Source: CAYFUR01 sp964346275
Lineage (GTDB): Bacteria; Sumerlaeota; Sumerlaeia; SLMS01
Direction: 5' to 3'
Length of the DNA: 16,198 bases
NCBI GenBank assembly: GCA_964346275.1
Contig: CAYFUR010000084.1
Coordinates: 1 to 16,198 of the forward strand
Part shown: in pieces, positions 7,687 through 15,678 of the stretch
Layout: every line of letters starts with the position of its first letter
Position numbering within the stretch: position 1 is the stretch's first letter
The notes under the pieces: generated by a model
What the model saw: only the letters and a program-made list of their open reading frames with translations
Told to the model about the DNA's origin: nothing
Database searches by the model: none
Made by a program: the position numbers and the translations under genes

Positions 7687-10600
7687 ATGGTCTTTTCGTT
7701 CAAGTATCTCTCTATTCTATTTATTATAACACTGGGATTGTCGGCCGGATTTGCAATGAATCCCCGGGAGCCATATCCGGCGGGGCTGTTGCCTCCGGAT
7801 GACGAAGAGAAGGAATGGTTTCAGGAGAATGCGACGCTGATTGCCGGACCGAGCAAGTCGGCCAGCGAACTCCCTCGGCGGAAGATCAATATCGAACATT
7901 TGCCACCGGTCGATTGTCAGATCCTGGGGTCATGCGCCTCATGGGCGATTGTCTATTATTTAAAAGGCTGGCAGGAGGCGAAGGAGCATGGAGTCACGCG
8001 CCCTTTCCCGGAGGAGCATCTCCTGAGCCCCGCTTTTGTTTTCCAATATGTTGGTATCAGCGCCACCACGGGGAGTTATATCTCGGATAACTTTGATTTT
8101 CTTGAGCGCCATGGCACAACGACCTTTGCGGAATTTCCAGAAAATATCTATCTCATGGAAGGGGATCCTCCTTCAGAGGAGCAATGGCGATCGGCAGCTT
8201 ATCGCCGATCGATAGCCGGCAGCATCGGCGTTATCCCCACTGATACCGTCGAAGGCCTGCTCGCATTGAAAGAACACCTCGCCGGCGGGGATCTGGCAGT
8301 CACCGGCGTGGGAGTGGCGGAGAATTTTGATCGATACCCCGAACCAGCGGAAGGAGTTCATAACGACGTGTTCTTTGCGGAGGGCACAGAGGGGTTTCGA
8401 GGTAATCATGCGCTGACCATCATCGGATATGATGATGATAAAAGTTACCACAATGGTACTGAACAACGGCAAGGCGCCTTTCTGGCAGTAAACAGTTGGG
8501 GAACGGGTTGGGGAGTGCCCGCTGTCGAAGGAAATGAATCAGGATATATGTGGATTGCTTATGAATACTTTCTCAACAACGAAGGAGCCCCAGAAGAATA
8601 CAGTTTCTACACGATGCAGGATCGCATCGGCTATGAGCCCAGGGATTTCATGGTCCTCGACTTGAAGCATCCTCGTCGCGTCGAGTTAAGCCTGACCTTC
8701 CACGTCGGCTCCCCGGAAAACTCCTTCGAATCGATGAAACCTCTGATCAATCGCGGCCAACGGCCCCATGACGCGCGCATCGCCGTGGACATTACGGATT
8801 TGAACCCAGCAAGAGCCGAGGCCTACTGGCTGGAGATCAGGGATACCATCATTCCTTCACTCCCGGCTCGTTACTTCCCCTATGGCATGATTCGGGAATT
8901 CGCGGTGGATATCGAAGGCCGGTTGCCCCTCGGCGCCCGCGAGGGCCTTCCCCTGAAGACGATCGACCAATTGCAACAGAATCCTCCCGGAGCCCAGTGG
9001 CTCGCCGCCACGCCGGTTTTGATGGAGGAACATCGCTTCCCCGTGGACGTGGAACATTCGGCTGATATGGCGGACGTCAATAGCGATGGTAAACTCGCGA
9101 TTGCCACGGCGCGCACCGTATGGGAGACGGACGGCGGCGTCTATACGATGGCGGGTACGGCTCCCGGAAACAGATGGCAGAGCGCGGCGTTTGGGGACTA
9201 CGACAACGACGGCCTGGCCGACCTGGCAGTCTACGGGCTGTTCGAAGCCGATTGGGGCATCCGTGTCTATCGCAACCAGGGCAACTACCGGTTCGAGGAA
9301 GAATCGATCTTCCTGGACCCCTCCTTGTATTGCACGCGCGGCCTTCATTGGGTGGATTACAACGGAAACGGCCGGCTGGACCTGTTGCTGCTCAATCCCG
9401 TCGAAAGCCGCCTGCTGCTGAACCTGGGAAATGGTATCATGCGCGAGAGCGGCATCGTCTTTCCCCGGCCGCCGCGCTGGGTGAGCCACATCGTCGATTT
9501 TGATAATGATGGACTGATGGATTTCGGAGCGCGGCGCAATCGCGGCGATGGCACCTGGGCGGAACCTCCCTGGGCCGAGGACGCGCCCATTGCCTGGGGC
9601 GATTACGACAGTGACGGATTGCTGGATGCGGCGGTGTCGCTGTTCAGGCGTGACGATTCCAGCCAATCCGGCTGGGATTACTATACGCATATCTTTCGCA
9701 ACGAGGGCAATGGCGGGTTCACACTTGTTCATGACGACCTGACCGGCTTTGAATCCTATCCCAGCCAGGTCATGCGTTGGGCGGACGTAAACAATGATGG
9801 CCTTCTGGACCTTATTATCAGTGGCAACGACCATGCAGTCAGCCGCAGCTTCTCAACCGTATTGCTTCAGAATGCCGCGGGGGACTTTCACGAAAGTGGC
9901 CTTCCCCTGGAAGACCTGGGTTGGAGCGGGCCCATCCTGCCCGCGGATTTCGACCGCGATGGCGATCTCGAATGGTTCTGGGGCGGATTACCCAGTGATA
10001 CAAATGCGGGGGAACCGGACTCGCGCCATGGCCGCATCACCAGGAGTTACTTTGCCGATGCCGACGGAGCCGGGCGTCCCAACCTGGCCCCAGCAGCCCC
10101 CGACGGGTTGACCGCCGCGGCCGGAAGCACTCCCGGAACAATAAGACTTCAATGGAATGATTCCGCGGACGACGCGACACCTCCCCGCGCCATGCGTTAT
10201 CTGCTGCGCGTGGGAACGACACCCGGCGGGAACGAAATCCTCAGCGCGGCCACCAGCCTGGCGGATCCCCCGCATTACCGCTTGGCCCCTGACCAGGCGG
10301 GGCACTGGCTGCACCGCTTGCCTCCCGGAACATTTTACTGGAGCGTTCGCGCCATTGACGGAGCGAGGGCTTTCTCGCCCTGGGCCGGCGAACAGTCTAT
10401 TCATCTTTCCGAAGGGATTCTTTCCGAAACGCTCTTCGACGCAAACCGCGACCGCCTCGTGGATGCCTCGGATGTTGTCGCAACAGTAGCCATGATCGGG
10501 ACAGCGGACACTGCGGACCTTCTGGTGGCGGATATAGACGGAAACGGCGAAATCGAAGAAAGGGATGCGGACCTTCTCGCCGACTACATGGTCGGACGTG

Positions 10601-12690
10601 TCCCCGATACAACACCTGCCTGGATGGCAGTCGTCGATCACCGCGGTGCCGTCCTTGAAAATGAAAATGCCCGGGTCACGATCCCGCCAAATGCCATCAT
10701 TGGGCCGCCCTCGGTGGTGCGGCTGGAGAAAAGCCATGCCCAGCCATTTGGTTATAATTCCGACGAAGCGGGCCCACTCTATCAACTTTCCGGAATCCCC
10801 CTTGAGACACAACTCCCCATCGAAATCGAGCTGACCAACCCCAACTACTGGTGGGAAAATCCGCGGGTAGGCCTTGGCCGAGAGGGATTCTCCGCCAGTA
10901 ATAGCAAGGTTTTGAGAACCTATACAATTCTGGACCCGGGGATTGGCGAATTTGGTGTCCTGAGATTCCAACTGCCAGTGATGGACACGACGGGTCTGCG
11001 GACGGTGCAATCCGATCAGGAAGGCGAATACAGTGTCGACTTCCTGGCCCTCGCAGGCTATTCCCGCTATACAACCGCCCACTTCAGCATCGCCTTTCAT
11101 CGAGCCTGCGATACCGAAGTGGTCGAAAACCTGGCATCCGACCTGGAGTCTGCGTGGAGCTTGTATCAGTCTGGAGAAGTCGGTTTCAGCTATGCCCGCC
11201 GCACAAACTGGCCCCTCGACGTGACACTACGCGACATGGGCGCGGGCCTATACGGAGCAGCCACCTCGAGTCTCCTCGGTGACAATTATGGAACGCTCAG
11301 CTTCAATACGACATATATGACAGATCCGGCGGTCCGGCGAGTCACCGCCTATCACGAATTCTTTCATATCGTGGAAGCTTTCTATGATCCGCGCAATCGG
11401 TTCAGCAAAGCGAAACTCATGTCACCTCATTACACATTAAGCGAAATGGCAGCCACATGGATCGAGGAACTTTCCTCATCAAGCCCATCTACCTATGTTC
11501 CCTCGGAGCAGAGCACAAACCGCTTCGCTCCGTTTGACCCGGACGGGTGGGATCTTCCCGCCGGAACGGGCGCGGGAAACATTGCCGCACACGGCTATGG
11601 CTTGGCGGCGGCCGTCCGGTTCCTGGCAAAGCGGAGCGATAATACCGTCGCGCGCCGCATGTTTGATGAAATCCGAAATGGCAAGAATTGGTTACAAGCC
11701 GTGGGACTCGCCTCCGGCGACACCACCTATCGTTGGTTTCATGCCTTCAATCTGAGTTATCTCCTGGGCGAGATTTACCCGCTGACGAACGGAGACGTCA
11801 TTGGAGCGGCCTCCAAGCGAATGCGCCTCTCCCCCTCGATGACGACACAGAGTTACGATGAAAAACTTCCCAATCTTTCCGCCCGCCTCTATACGATCAC
11901 CCTGCAAGGTGGCGAAGAGGACTTGATCACTCCCGAACACCGGCTCGGCTTTCGTTTGGAAGGCCCCGCCGGCATACGGCTTTCCGTCGCGAGCATGACC
12001 GCCGACCGGCAGCGCGAACTGGTGGAAAACGTCCCCTGGGAGGACGACGTCAGCCGGTACCTGTCCGGATCCATTGAGCCGGTATTCCGCGAATCCGGAT
12101 CCGGGTATGTCGCCCTTGTCACCAATGGAAATGCTTCGCCCCGTGATGCGGAAGACATCGAAGCCAGCCTCAACCTTGCATTGCTCGAGGACAAAACACT
12201 GGACTATCCCTTCTGGACCGGCGCCGGGCTCTTCTATAACACAGCATTTCCCAAGTTCACATGCGTCGGGGGCAGTCTGATGATTCCCGCCTGCTCATGG
12301 GCGTTTCCGGAAACAATCGCTCCCGGTTTTGAAATCATCACCGGAGAAATCTGGGAGGATTCCGACAACCAACTGGAGCTGAACTTTCCCGTTACGATTT
12401 CCGATGGAGTCATGGAAGTGCCGGAAATAAATGAGGTCTGGCAAGTGAGTGGCATTAACAGTATCAGAGTAGAAATCTATGAACATGACGGAAACCTCCC
12501 CGTCCTGGTGGAGACATTGGCCGCCCCCGGCGGAAGAGTCAGTTTTCCGCCCCATGCTTTCAATGGAATCGTTTATTGGCAAATGATTATTAATTATGAT
12601 GTGATGATTTCGAAAAAGTCCACAAAATCTTTGATCAACATTTACAACATGGATTGGCCTATCATGACCGGCTTCTTAACGGTGAAATAG
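7687..12690 (+). CDS. Secreted multidomain protein: C1A-like cysteine peptidase, FG-GAP propeller, FN3, dockerin-like module, HExxH metallopeptidase-like domain
   Basis: 1667 residues from ATG 7687, which has GGAG six bases upstream and opens a clear signal peptide (MVFSFKYLSILFIITLGLSAGFA). Order of domains: (1) about 60-290, papain-like peptidase with Gln78 (oxyanion hole), Cys83 in GSCASWA, His241 in GNHALTIIGYDD and Asn269 in NSWGTGWG; no long inhibitory prodomain. (2) about 290-455, beta-rich linker. (3) about 455-775, seven FG-GAP/VCBS repeats with calcium loops starting at Asp463, 504, 557, 604, 639, 700 and 754, so probably a seven-bladed propeller. (4) about 799-908, fibronectin type III. 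(5) about 915-972, two dockerin type I-like loops, with ligands at 918/920/922/926/929 and 949/951/953/957/960. (6) about 979-1110, ZU5-like beta region. (7) about 1130-1370, gluzincin-like peptidase with HEFFH at 1223-1227 and Glu1253 in SEMAATWIEE. (8) beta-rich C-terminus. Likely an extracellular protease; substrate unknown. Confidence 0.85.
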   Translation: MVFSFKYLSILFIITLGLSAGFAMNPREPYPAGLLPPDDEEKEWFQENATLIAGPSKSASELPRRKINIEHLPPVDCQILGSCASWAIVYYLKGWQEAKEHGVTRPFPEEHLLSPAFVFQYVGISATTGSYISDNFDFLERHGTTTFAEFPENIYLMEGDPPSEEQWRSAAYRRSIAGSIGVIPTDTVEGLLALKEHLAGGDLAVTGVGVAENFDRYPEPAEGVHNDVFFAEGTEGFRGNHALTIIGYDDDKSYHNGTEQRQGAFLAVNSWGTGWGVPAVEGNESGYMWIAYEYFLNNEGAPEEYSFYTMQDRIGYEPRDFMVLDLKHPRRVELSLTFHVGSPENSFESMKPLINRGQRPHDARIAVDITDLNPARAEAYWLEIRDTIIPSLPARYFPYGMIREFAVDIEGRLPLGAREGLPLKTIDQLQQNPPGAQWLAATPVLMEEHRFPVDVEHSADMADVNSDGKLAIATARTVWETDGGVYTMAGTAPGNRWQSAAFGDYDNDGLADLAVYGLFEADWGIRVYRNQGNYRFEEESIFLDPSLYCTRGLHWVDYNGNGRLDLLLLNPVESRLLLNLGNGIMRESGIVFPRPPRWVSHIVDFDNDGLMDFGARRNRGDGTWAEPPWAEDAPIAWGDYDSDGLLDAAVSLFRRDDSSQSGWDYYTHIFRNEGNGGFTLVHDDLTGFESYPSQVMRWADVNNDGLLDLIISGNDHAVSRSFSTVLLQNAAGDFHESGLPLEDLGWSGPILPADFDRDGDLEWFWGGLPSDTNAGEPDSRHGRITRSYFADADGAGRPNLAPAAPDGLTAAAGSTPGTIRLQWNDSADDATPPRAMRYLLRVGTTPGGNEILSAATSLADPPHYRLAPDQAGHWLHRLPPGTFYWSVRAIDGARAFSPWAGEQSIHLSEGILSETLFDANRDRLVDASDVVATVAMIGTADTADLLVADIDGNGEIEERDADLLADYMVGRVPDTTPAWMAVVDHRGAVLENENARVTIPPNAIIGPPSVVRLEKSHAQPFGYNSDEAGPLYQLSGIPLETQLPIEIELTNPNYWWENPRVGLGREGFSASNSKVLRTYTILDPGIGEFGVLRFQLPVMDTTGLRTVQSDQEGEYSVDFLALAGYSRYTTAHFSIAFHRACDTEVVENLASDLESAWSLYQSGEVGFSYARRTNWPLDVTLRDMGAGLYGAATSSLLGDNYGTLSFNTTYMTDPAVRRVTAYHEFFHIVEAFYDPRNRFSKAKLMSPHYTLSEMAATWIEELSSSSPSTYVPSEQSTNRFAPFDPDGWDLPAGTGAGNIAAHGYGLAAAVRFLAKRSDNTVARRMFDEIRNGKNWLQAVGLASGDTTYRWFHAFNLSYLLGEIYPLTNGDVIGAASKRMRLSPSMTTQSYDEKLPNLSARLYTITLQGGEEDLITPEHRLGFRLEGPAGIRLSVASMTADRQRELVENVPWEDDVSRYLSGSIEPVFRESGSGYVALVTNGNASPRDAEDIEASLNLALLEDKTLDYPFWTGAGLFYNTAFPKFTCVGGSLMIPACSWAFPETIAPGFEIITGEIWEDSDNQLELNFPVTISDGVMEVPEINEVWQVSGINSIRVEIYEHDGNLPVLVETLAAPGGRVSFPPHAFNGIVYWQMIINYDVMISKKSTKSLINIYNMDWPIMTGFLTVK

Positions 12691-12758
12691 GGTTCTGGAT
12701 CACAGATCGGAGCAACCTGCCCGCGCCGGGAGAAACACCTTCGCGTCCAGTGCCCCAC

Positions 12759-12857
12759 GGCCTGCGAAAGAAAGAGAAACCTTTCTCCGCATCGAAAACC
12801 CTGTCAGCAAGTGGGGAAAGTGTAAGTCGAAGCTCCAGGAAGAACGCACGGCAGGCC
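12759..12857 (+). other. Inverted repeats in the AGCS upstream region
   Basis: GGCCTGC (12759-12765) is complementary to GCAGGCC (12851-12857) and could close a leader structure of about 100 bases. Inside it, GAGAAA and TTTCTC (12774-12787) form a second perfect 6-base inverted repeat. No known riboswitch core could be matched. Whether this stretch is transcribed with the symporter gene is not shown. Confidence 0.25.
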
Positions 12858-12917
12858 ATATACTAAGCGTAAGCAATCCAACCTCCAACCTCGACCATCC
12901 ATTTTGCCGATCTAGCC

Positions 12918-12947
12918 TTGTCATTGGCTGTGCCGATTCGCTATGGA
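12918..12947 (+). promoter_or_regulatory. Weak candidate promoter for the AGCS gene
   Basis: TTGTCA (12918-12923) is followed after 18 bases by TATGGA (12942-12947), ending 33 bases before ATG 12981. The -10 match is poor; the assignment is based mainly on position. Confidence 0.2.
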
Positions 12948-12980
12948 GGAGATAATCCCCTTTCTCAAGCGAGGAACTTG

Positions 12981-14774
12981 ATGGGTCATTCGACAAGACG
13001 TTTTGCCAAATCGCGCCTTCTCCTGATCATCTGTCCCCTTCTGCTGATCCTGCCTTTCCTGGCTCCCGCCCCCGCCTTTTCCCAGCAGGACGAATCCGGC
13101 CAGCTCGCCGAAGACGTCCCCGCGACCCAGTCCCTCAACGAGTGGTTCGACACCTATATCAACGAGCCCCTCTGGAACTACTTCCTCGGCTACCCGTTGT
13201 TCCAGCGCGAAGCCATCGAAGTCTATCGAGGCGGCGAGGACGACGCCTCCAGCCTGCGTAAATCCCTCCAGAAAGAAGGCATCGTCGTCTGGAAAGTGAA
13301 TGCCGGCGGCCAGACCGCTCTCCACGTCCCCGTCAAAAGCCAGCAGGCCGCCGCCCAATTCCTCCGCGCGCAAGGCGTCCAGCCCGTCACCTCCGGCCAG
13401 ACCTCCCGCCAGAGCGGCATCCCCTTCATCGTTCTCGTCCTCGTCTTTGGCGGCGTGTTTTTCACCCTGCGCTATGCCTTTATCAACCTGCGGCTCTTTC
13501 GCCACGGCATTGCCTGCACCCTCGGCAAATATGACAAGCCGGGAGACAAGGGCGAGATCGCCCACTTCAAGGCCCTCAGCTCCGCCCTCTCCGCCACCGT
13601 GGGCCTGGGCAACATCGCCGGCGTGGCTGTTGCCATTTCCGCCGGAGGGCCCGGCGCCGTCTTTTGGATGTGGATCACCGCCTTTTTTGGCATGAGCGTC
13701 AAATTCGCCGACTGCACCATGGCCCAGCTCTACCGCCGCATCAGCAAAAAGGACGGCCACGTCCTCGGCGGGCCAATGATCTATCTCGACGACGGCGTGG
13801 GAAAGAAAGGCGGCGGCTGGAAAGGCTTCGGCAAAACCCTCGCCATCCTCTATGCCATCTTCACCATCTGCTCCGCCTTCAGCGTTGGCATGTTCCAGGG
13901 CAAAGTCAGCTATGGCATCAGCGCCGAAGTCATCCCCGCCGTCGGATCCGCCTGGGTAAAGGGCGGCTATGGCGTCGCCCTCGCCATCCTCGTTGGTATC
14001 GTGATCATCGGCGGCATCAAGCGCATTGGCCAGGTCACCAGCCGCCTGGTCCCCGCCATGTGCATCTTCTATGTCACCGTCTGCCTGCTGATCATTCTTG
14101 GCAATTTCACCGAGGTTCCCCGCGTCATTGGCAGCATCTTCTTCGAAGCCTTTTCCGGCTCCGCCGTCTTCGGCGGGTTCCTCGGCGTGCTCGTCTGGGG
14201 GCTCCAGCGCGGGGCCTTCTCCAACGAAGCCGGCCTTGGCTCCGCCGCCATCGCCCACGCCGCCGCCCGCACCGGCGAACCCGTCCGCGAAGGCCTCGTC
14301 GCCATGCTGGGCCCCTTCATCGACACTCTGGTTATTTGCACCATGACCGCCCTCGCCATTCTGATCACCGGCGTGCACCAGGGCATCGAGGTCGGCGAAA
14401 CCATCGAAGGCGCCGTGCTCACGGCCACCGCCTTCGCCTCACTCCACGAACTCTTTGCCTACCTCCTGGTTCCCGCCGTTCTTGTCTTCGCCTACTCCAC
14501 CTTGATCTCGTGGAGCTATTATGGTGAGCGCGCCACCGAATACATGCTCGGCGTAAAGAGCATCCTCCCCTTCAAAGTCATCTTCATCGTCTGGCTCATC
14601 GTCAGTCCCCACCTCAACATCGACAACATCCTCGGCTTTGCCGATATCATGTTCCTCTCCATGGTCTTCCCCAACGTCATCGGCATGATCATCCTCAGCG
14701 GAGAAATCAAACGCCTCGCCGACGACTATACCCGCCGCCTCAAAAACGGCGAAATCCGCCCGGGGGGAAAGTGA
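12981..14774 (+). CDS. Sodium:alanine/glycine symporter family (AGCS) with an extra extracytoplasmic domain
   Basis: 597 residues from ATG 12981, chosen because GAGGA lies 5-6 bases upstream; a TTG at 12918 would add 21 residues without support. Residues 12-34 are a signal-like helix ending PAFSQ. SLNEWFDTYINEPLWNYFLGYPLF (about 51-74) matches the usual AGCS N-terminal segment before TM1. About 70 residues (75-146) are then inserted before the next membrane helix (147-168). The transporter core is intact: SATVGLGNIAGVAVAISAGG (from 204, Asn211) and PGAVFWMW form the AGCS signature, with later GLQRGAFSNEAGLGSAAIAHAAA. Ordinary members have about 450-480 residues. The family imports alanine or glycine with Na+. 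Codon use is strongly C-ending, which produces a long spurious antisense frame. The stop is followed six bases later by a small ORF at 14781. Confidence 0.9.
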   Translation: MGHSTRRFAKSRLLLIICPLLLILPFLAPAPAFSQQDESGQLAEDVPATQSLNEWFDTYINEPLWNYFLGYPLFQREAIEVYRGGEDDASSLRKSLQKEGIVVWKVNAGGQTALHVPVKSQQAAAQFLRAQGVQPVTSGQTSRQSGIPFIVLVLVFGGVFFTLRYAFINLRLFRHGIACTLGKYDKPGDKGEIAHFKALSSALSATVGLGNIAGVAVAISAGGPGAVFWMWITAFFGMSVKFADCTMAQLYRRISKKDGHVLGGPMIYLDDGVGKKGGGWKGFGKTLAILYAIFTICSAFSVGMFQGKVSYGISAEVIPAVGSAWVKGGYGVALAILVGIVIIGGIKRIGQVTSRLVPAMCIFYVTVCLLIILGNFTEVPRVIGSIFFEAFSGSAVFGGFLGVLVWGLQRGAFSNEAGLGSAAIAHAAARTGEPVREGLVAMLGPFIDTLVICTMTALAILITGVHQGIEVGETIEGAVLTATAFASLHELFAYLLVPAVLVFAYSTLISWSYYGERATEYMLGVKSILPFKVIFIVWLIVSPHLNIDNILGFADIMFLSMVFPNVIGMIILSGEIKRLADDYTRRLKNGEIRPGGK

Positions 14775-14780
14775 GGCCGT

Positions 14781-14900
14781 ATGTATATAGGCGATTCAGG
14801 CCACGGACAACAGCGGATCGTTACGGATGAAGCATCGCAGTTGCCCATCCTCGTTATCGTCATCTTCATCTTTATCGATTCTATGTATAGACAAGTGTGA
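14781..14900 (+). CDS. Candidate 39-residue hydrophobic small protein behind AGCS
   Basis: ATG 14781 lies six bases past the AGCS stop, with GAGG four bases upstream. The product starts MYIGDSGHGQQ and carries a hydrophobic run (LPILVIVIFIFI, residues 21-32) followed by DSMYRQV. Small one-helix subunits encoded directly behind a transporter gene are known for other families (for example MetS of the NSS transporter MetP). Against this, the helix is only about 12-14 residues long, and the hydrophobic codons come from a TCN-repeat tract that could instead be a termination site. Speculative. Confidence 0.25.
   Translation: MYIGDSGHGQQRIVTDEASQLPILVIVIFIFIDSMYRQV
14844..14880 (+). other. TCN-repeat tract after AGCS gene; possible Rho-utilisation-like site
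   Basis: CATCCTCGTTATCGTCATCT and onward forms a C/U-rich run of TCN triplets, similar by eye to the tract after the BCCT gene (about 19 of 26 aligned positions identical). It lies in the short intergenic stretch between the convergent AGCS and sirtuin genes, which has no hairpin terminator. Rho-dependent termination is one explanation; coding for a short hydrophobic peptide is another. Confidence 0.3.
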
Positions 14901-14943
14901 TTGGACAGGATGAATCAGGAGACCCGGACAGCGCAAGCCCCCC

Positions 14944-15678
14944 TCATCCCGCAATCCGCGGCAGCACCTCCCCGGCTTTGCCGTAAACATGAATCGACGC
15001 CATGGACGACAGCGCCGTCGGCTCCACGTTCACCTCGATCAGCTCCACGCCGCGCGAACGCAGCTCCATTGCCCAATACTGGATATACGTAATCTGCCCC
15101 GCCGTTCCGGCCACAATCACGGCGTCCACGCCCCCGGCGAAGAACGCCTCCACCTTCGCCAGCTCGCCCCGCGGCAGCGACTCGCCGAACCACACCACCG
15201 CCGGGCGCAGCAGCTCCCCCTCCTCATCCCGCGGCGGAATCGGCTCCATCGGCACACGCCGGTCCTCCCAATCGCCGCCCCGCCCATCCGCGCGCCGCAC
15301 CCGCCAGATCGAGCCATGCATCCGCGCCATCCGCTCGCTCCCCGCCGCCTCGTGCAGCCCATCCACGTTCTGCGTCACCAGAAGGAAGCCCTCACCCTTG
15401 CGCCGCTCCAGCTCCACAATCGCCTCGTGCGCCGCGTTCGGCCGGCAAGGCGCGATCTTGCCCCTCCGCCAGTCATACCACTCCCACACCAGCGCCGGAT
15501 CCCGCCGAAAGGCCTCCGGCGACGCCAGTTCCGAAGGGTCGAACTTCTTCCAAAGCCCCTCCGCCCCGCGAAACGTCGGCACGCCGCTCTCCGCCGAAAC
15601 CCCCGCTCCCGTCAAAACCATCAGCCGCCGGGCGCCCGCCACCGCCTCTCGCGCCCGGCCCAACGCCGAATCACTCAT
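14944..15678 (-). CDS. NAD-dependent protein deacylase, sirtuin (class III-like), zinc cysteines missing
   Basis: 244 residues from ATG 15678; AGGAGG lies 8 bases upstream, whereas the TTG at 15684 would be only 2 bases away. Sirtuins remove acyl groups from lysine, using NAD+. The NAD-binding and catalytic motifs are clear: GAGVSAESGVPTFRG (24-38), TQNVDGLH (102-109), catalytic His121 in HGS, and LLRPAVVWFGE (156-166). Tyr68 and Arg71 (WYDWRR) match the Tyr-x-x-Arg pair that defines class III enzymes (SIRT5, CobB), which prefer succinyl- or malonyl-lysine. The two Cys-x-x-Cys pairs that normally hold structural zinc are absent: the positions read VRRADGRGG after HGS and PPRDEEGE before LLRP. 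The only Cys in the protein is residue 78. The NAD-contacting GTS is GTA. Convergent with AGCS; it is the only gene of its transcription unit in view. Role probably regulation of metabolic enzymes by deacylation. Confidence 0.9.
   Translation of the reverse strand: MSDSALGRAREAVAGARRLMVLTGAGVSAESGVPTFRGAEGLWKKFDPSELASPEAFRRDPALVWEWYDWRRGKIAPCRPNAAHEAIVELERRKGEGFLLVTQNVDGLHEAAGSERMARMHGSIWRVRRADGRGGDWEDRRVPMEPIPPRDEEGELLRPAVVWFGESLPRGELAKVEAFFAGGVDAVIVAGTAGQITYIQYWAMELRSRGVELIEVNVEPTALSSMASIHVYGKAGEVLPRIAG

Noticed and set aside
8857..9834. Antisense frame of 325 codons inside the peptidase gene
   Set aside because: It lies opposite the FG-GAP repeats, shows no domain or start signal, and is explained by codon bias of the sense gene.
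12691..12980. Glycine or cobalamin riboswitch upstream of AGCS
   Set aside because: AGCS genes can be under glycine riboswitches, and CAGGAA...GGCAGGC faintly recalls a B12 box, but the conserved cores of neither class could be aligned.
12921..14378. Long antisense frame (485 codons) opposite the AGCS gene
   Set aside because: Its Gly/Ala/Asp/Glu-rich, motif-free composition is the mirror of C-ending codons in the symporter. The sense strand carries the clear AGCS signature.
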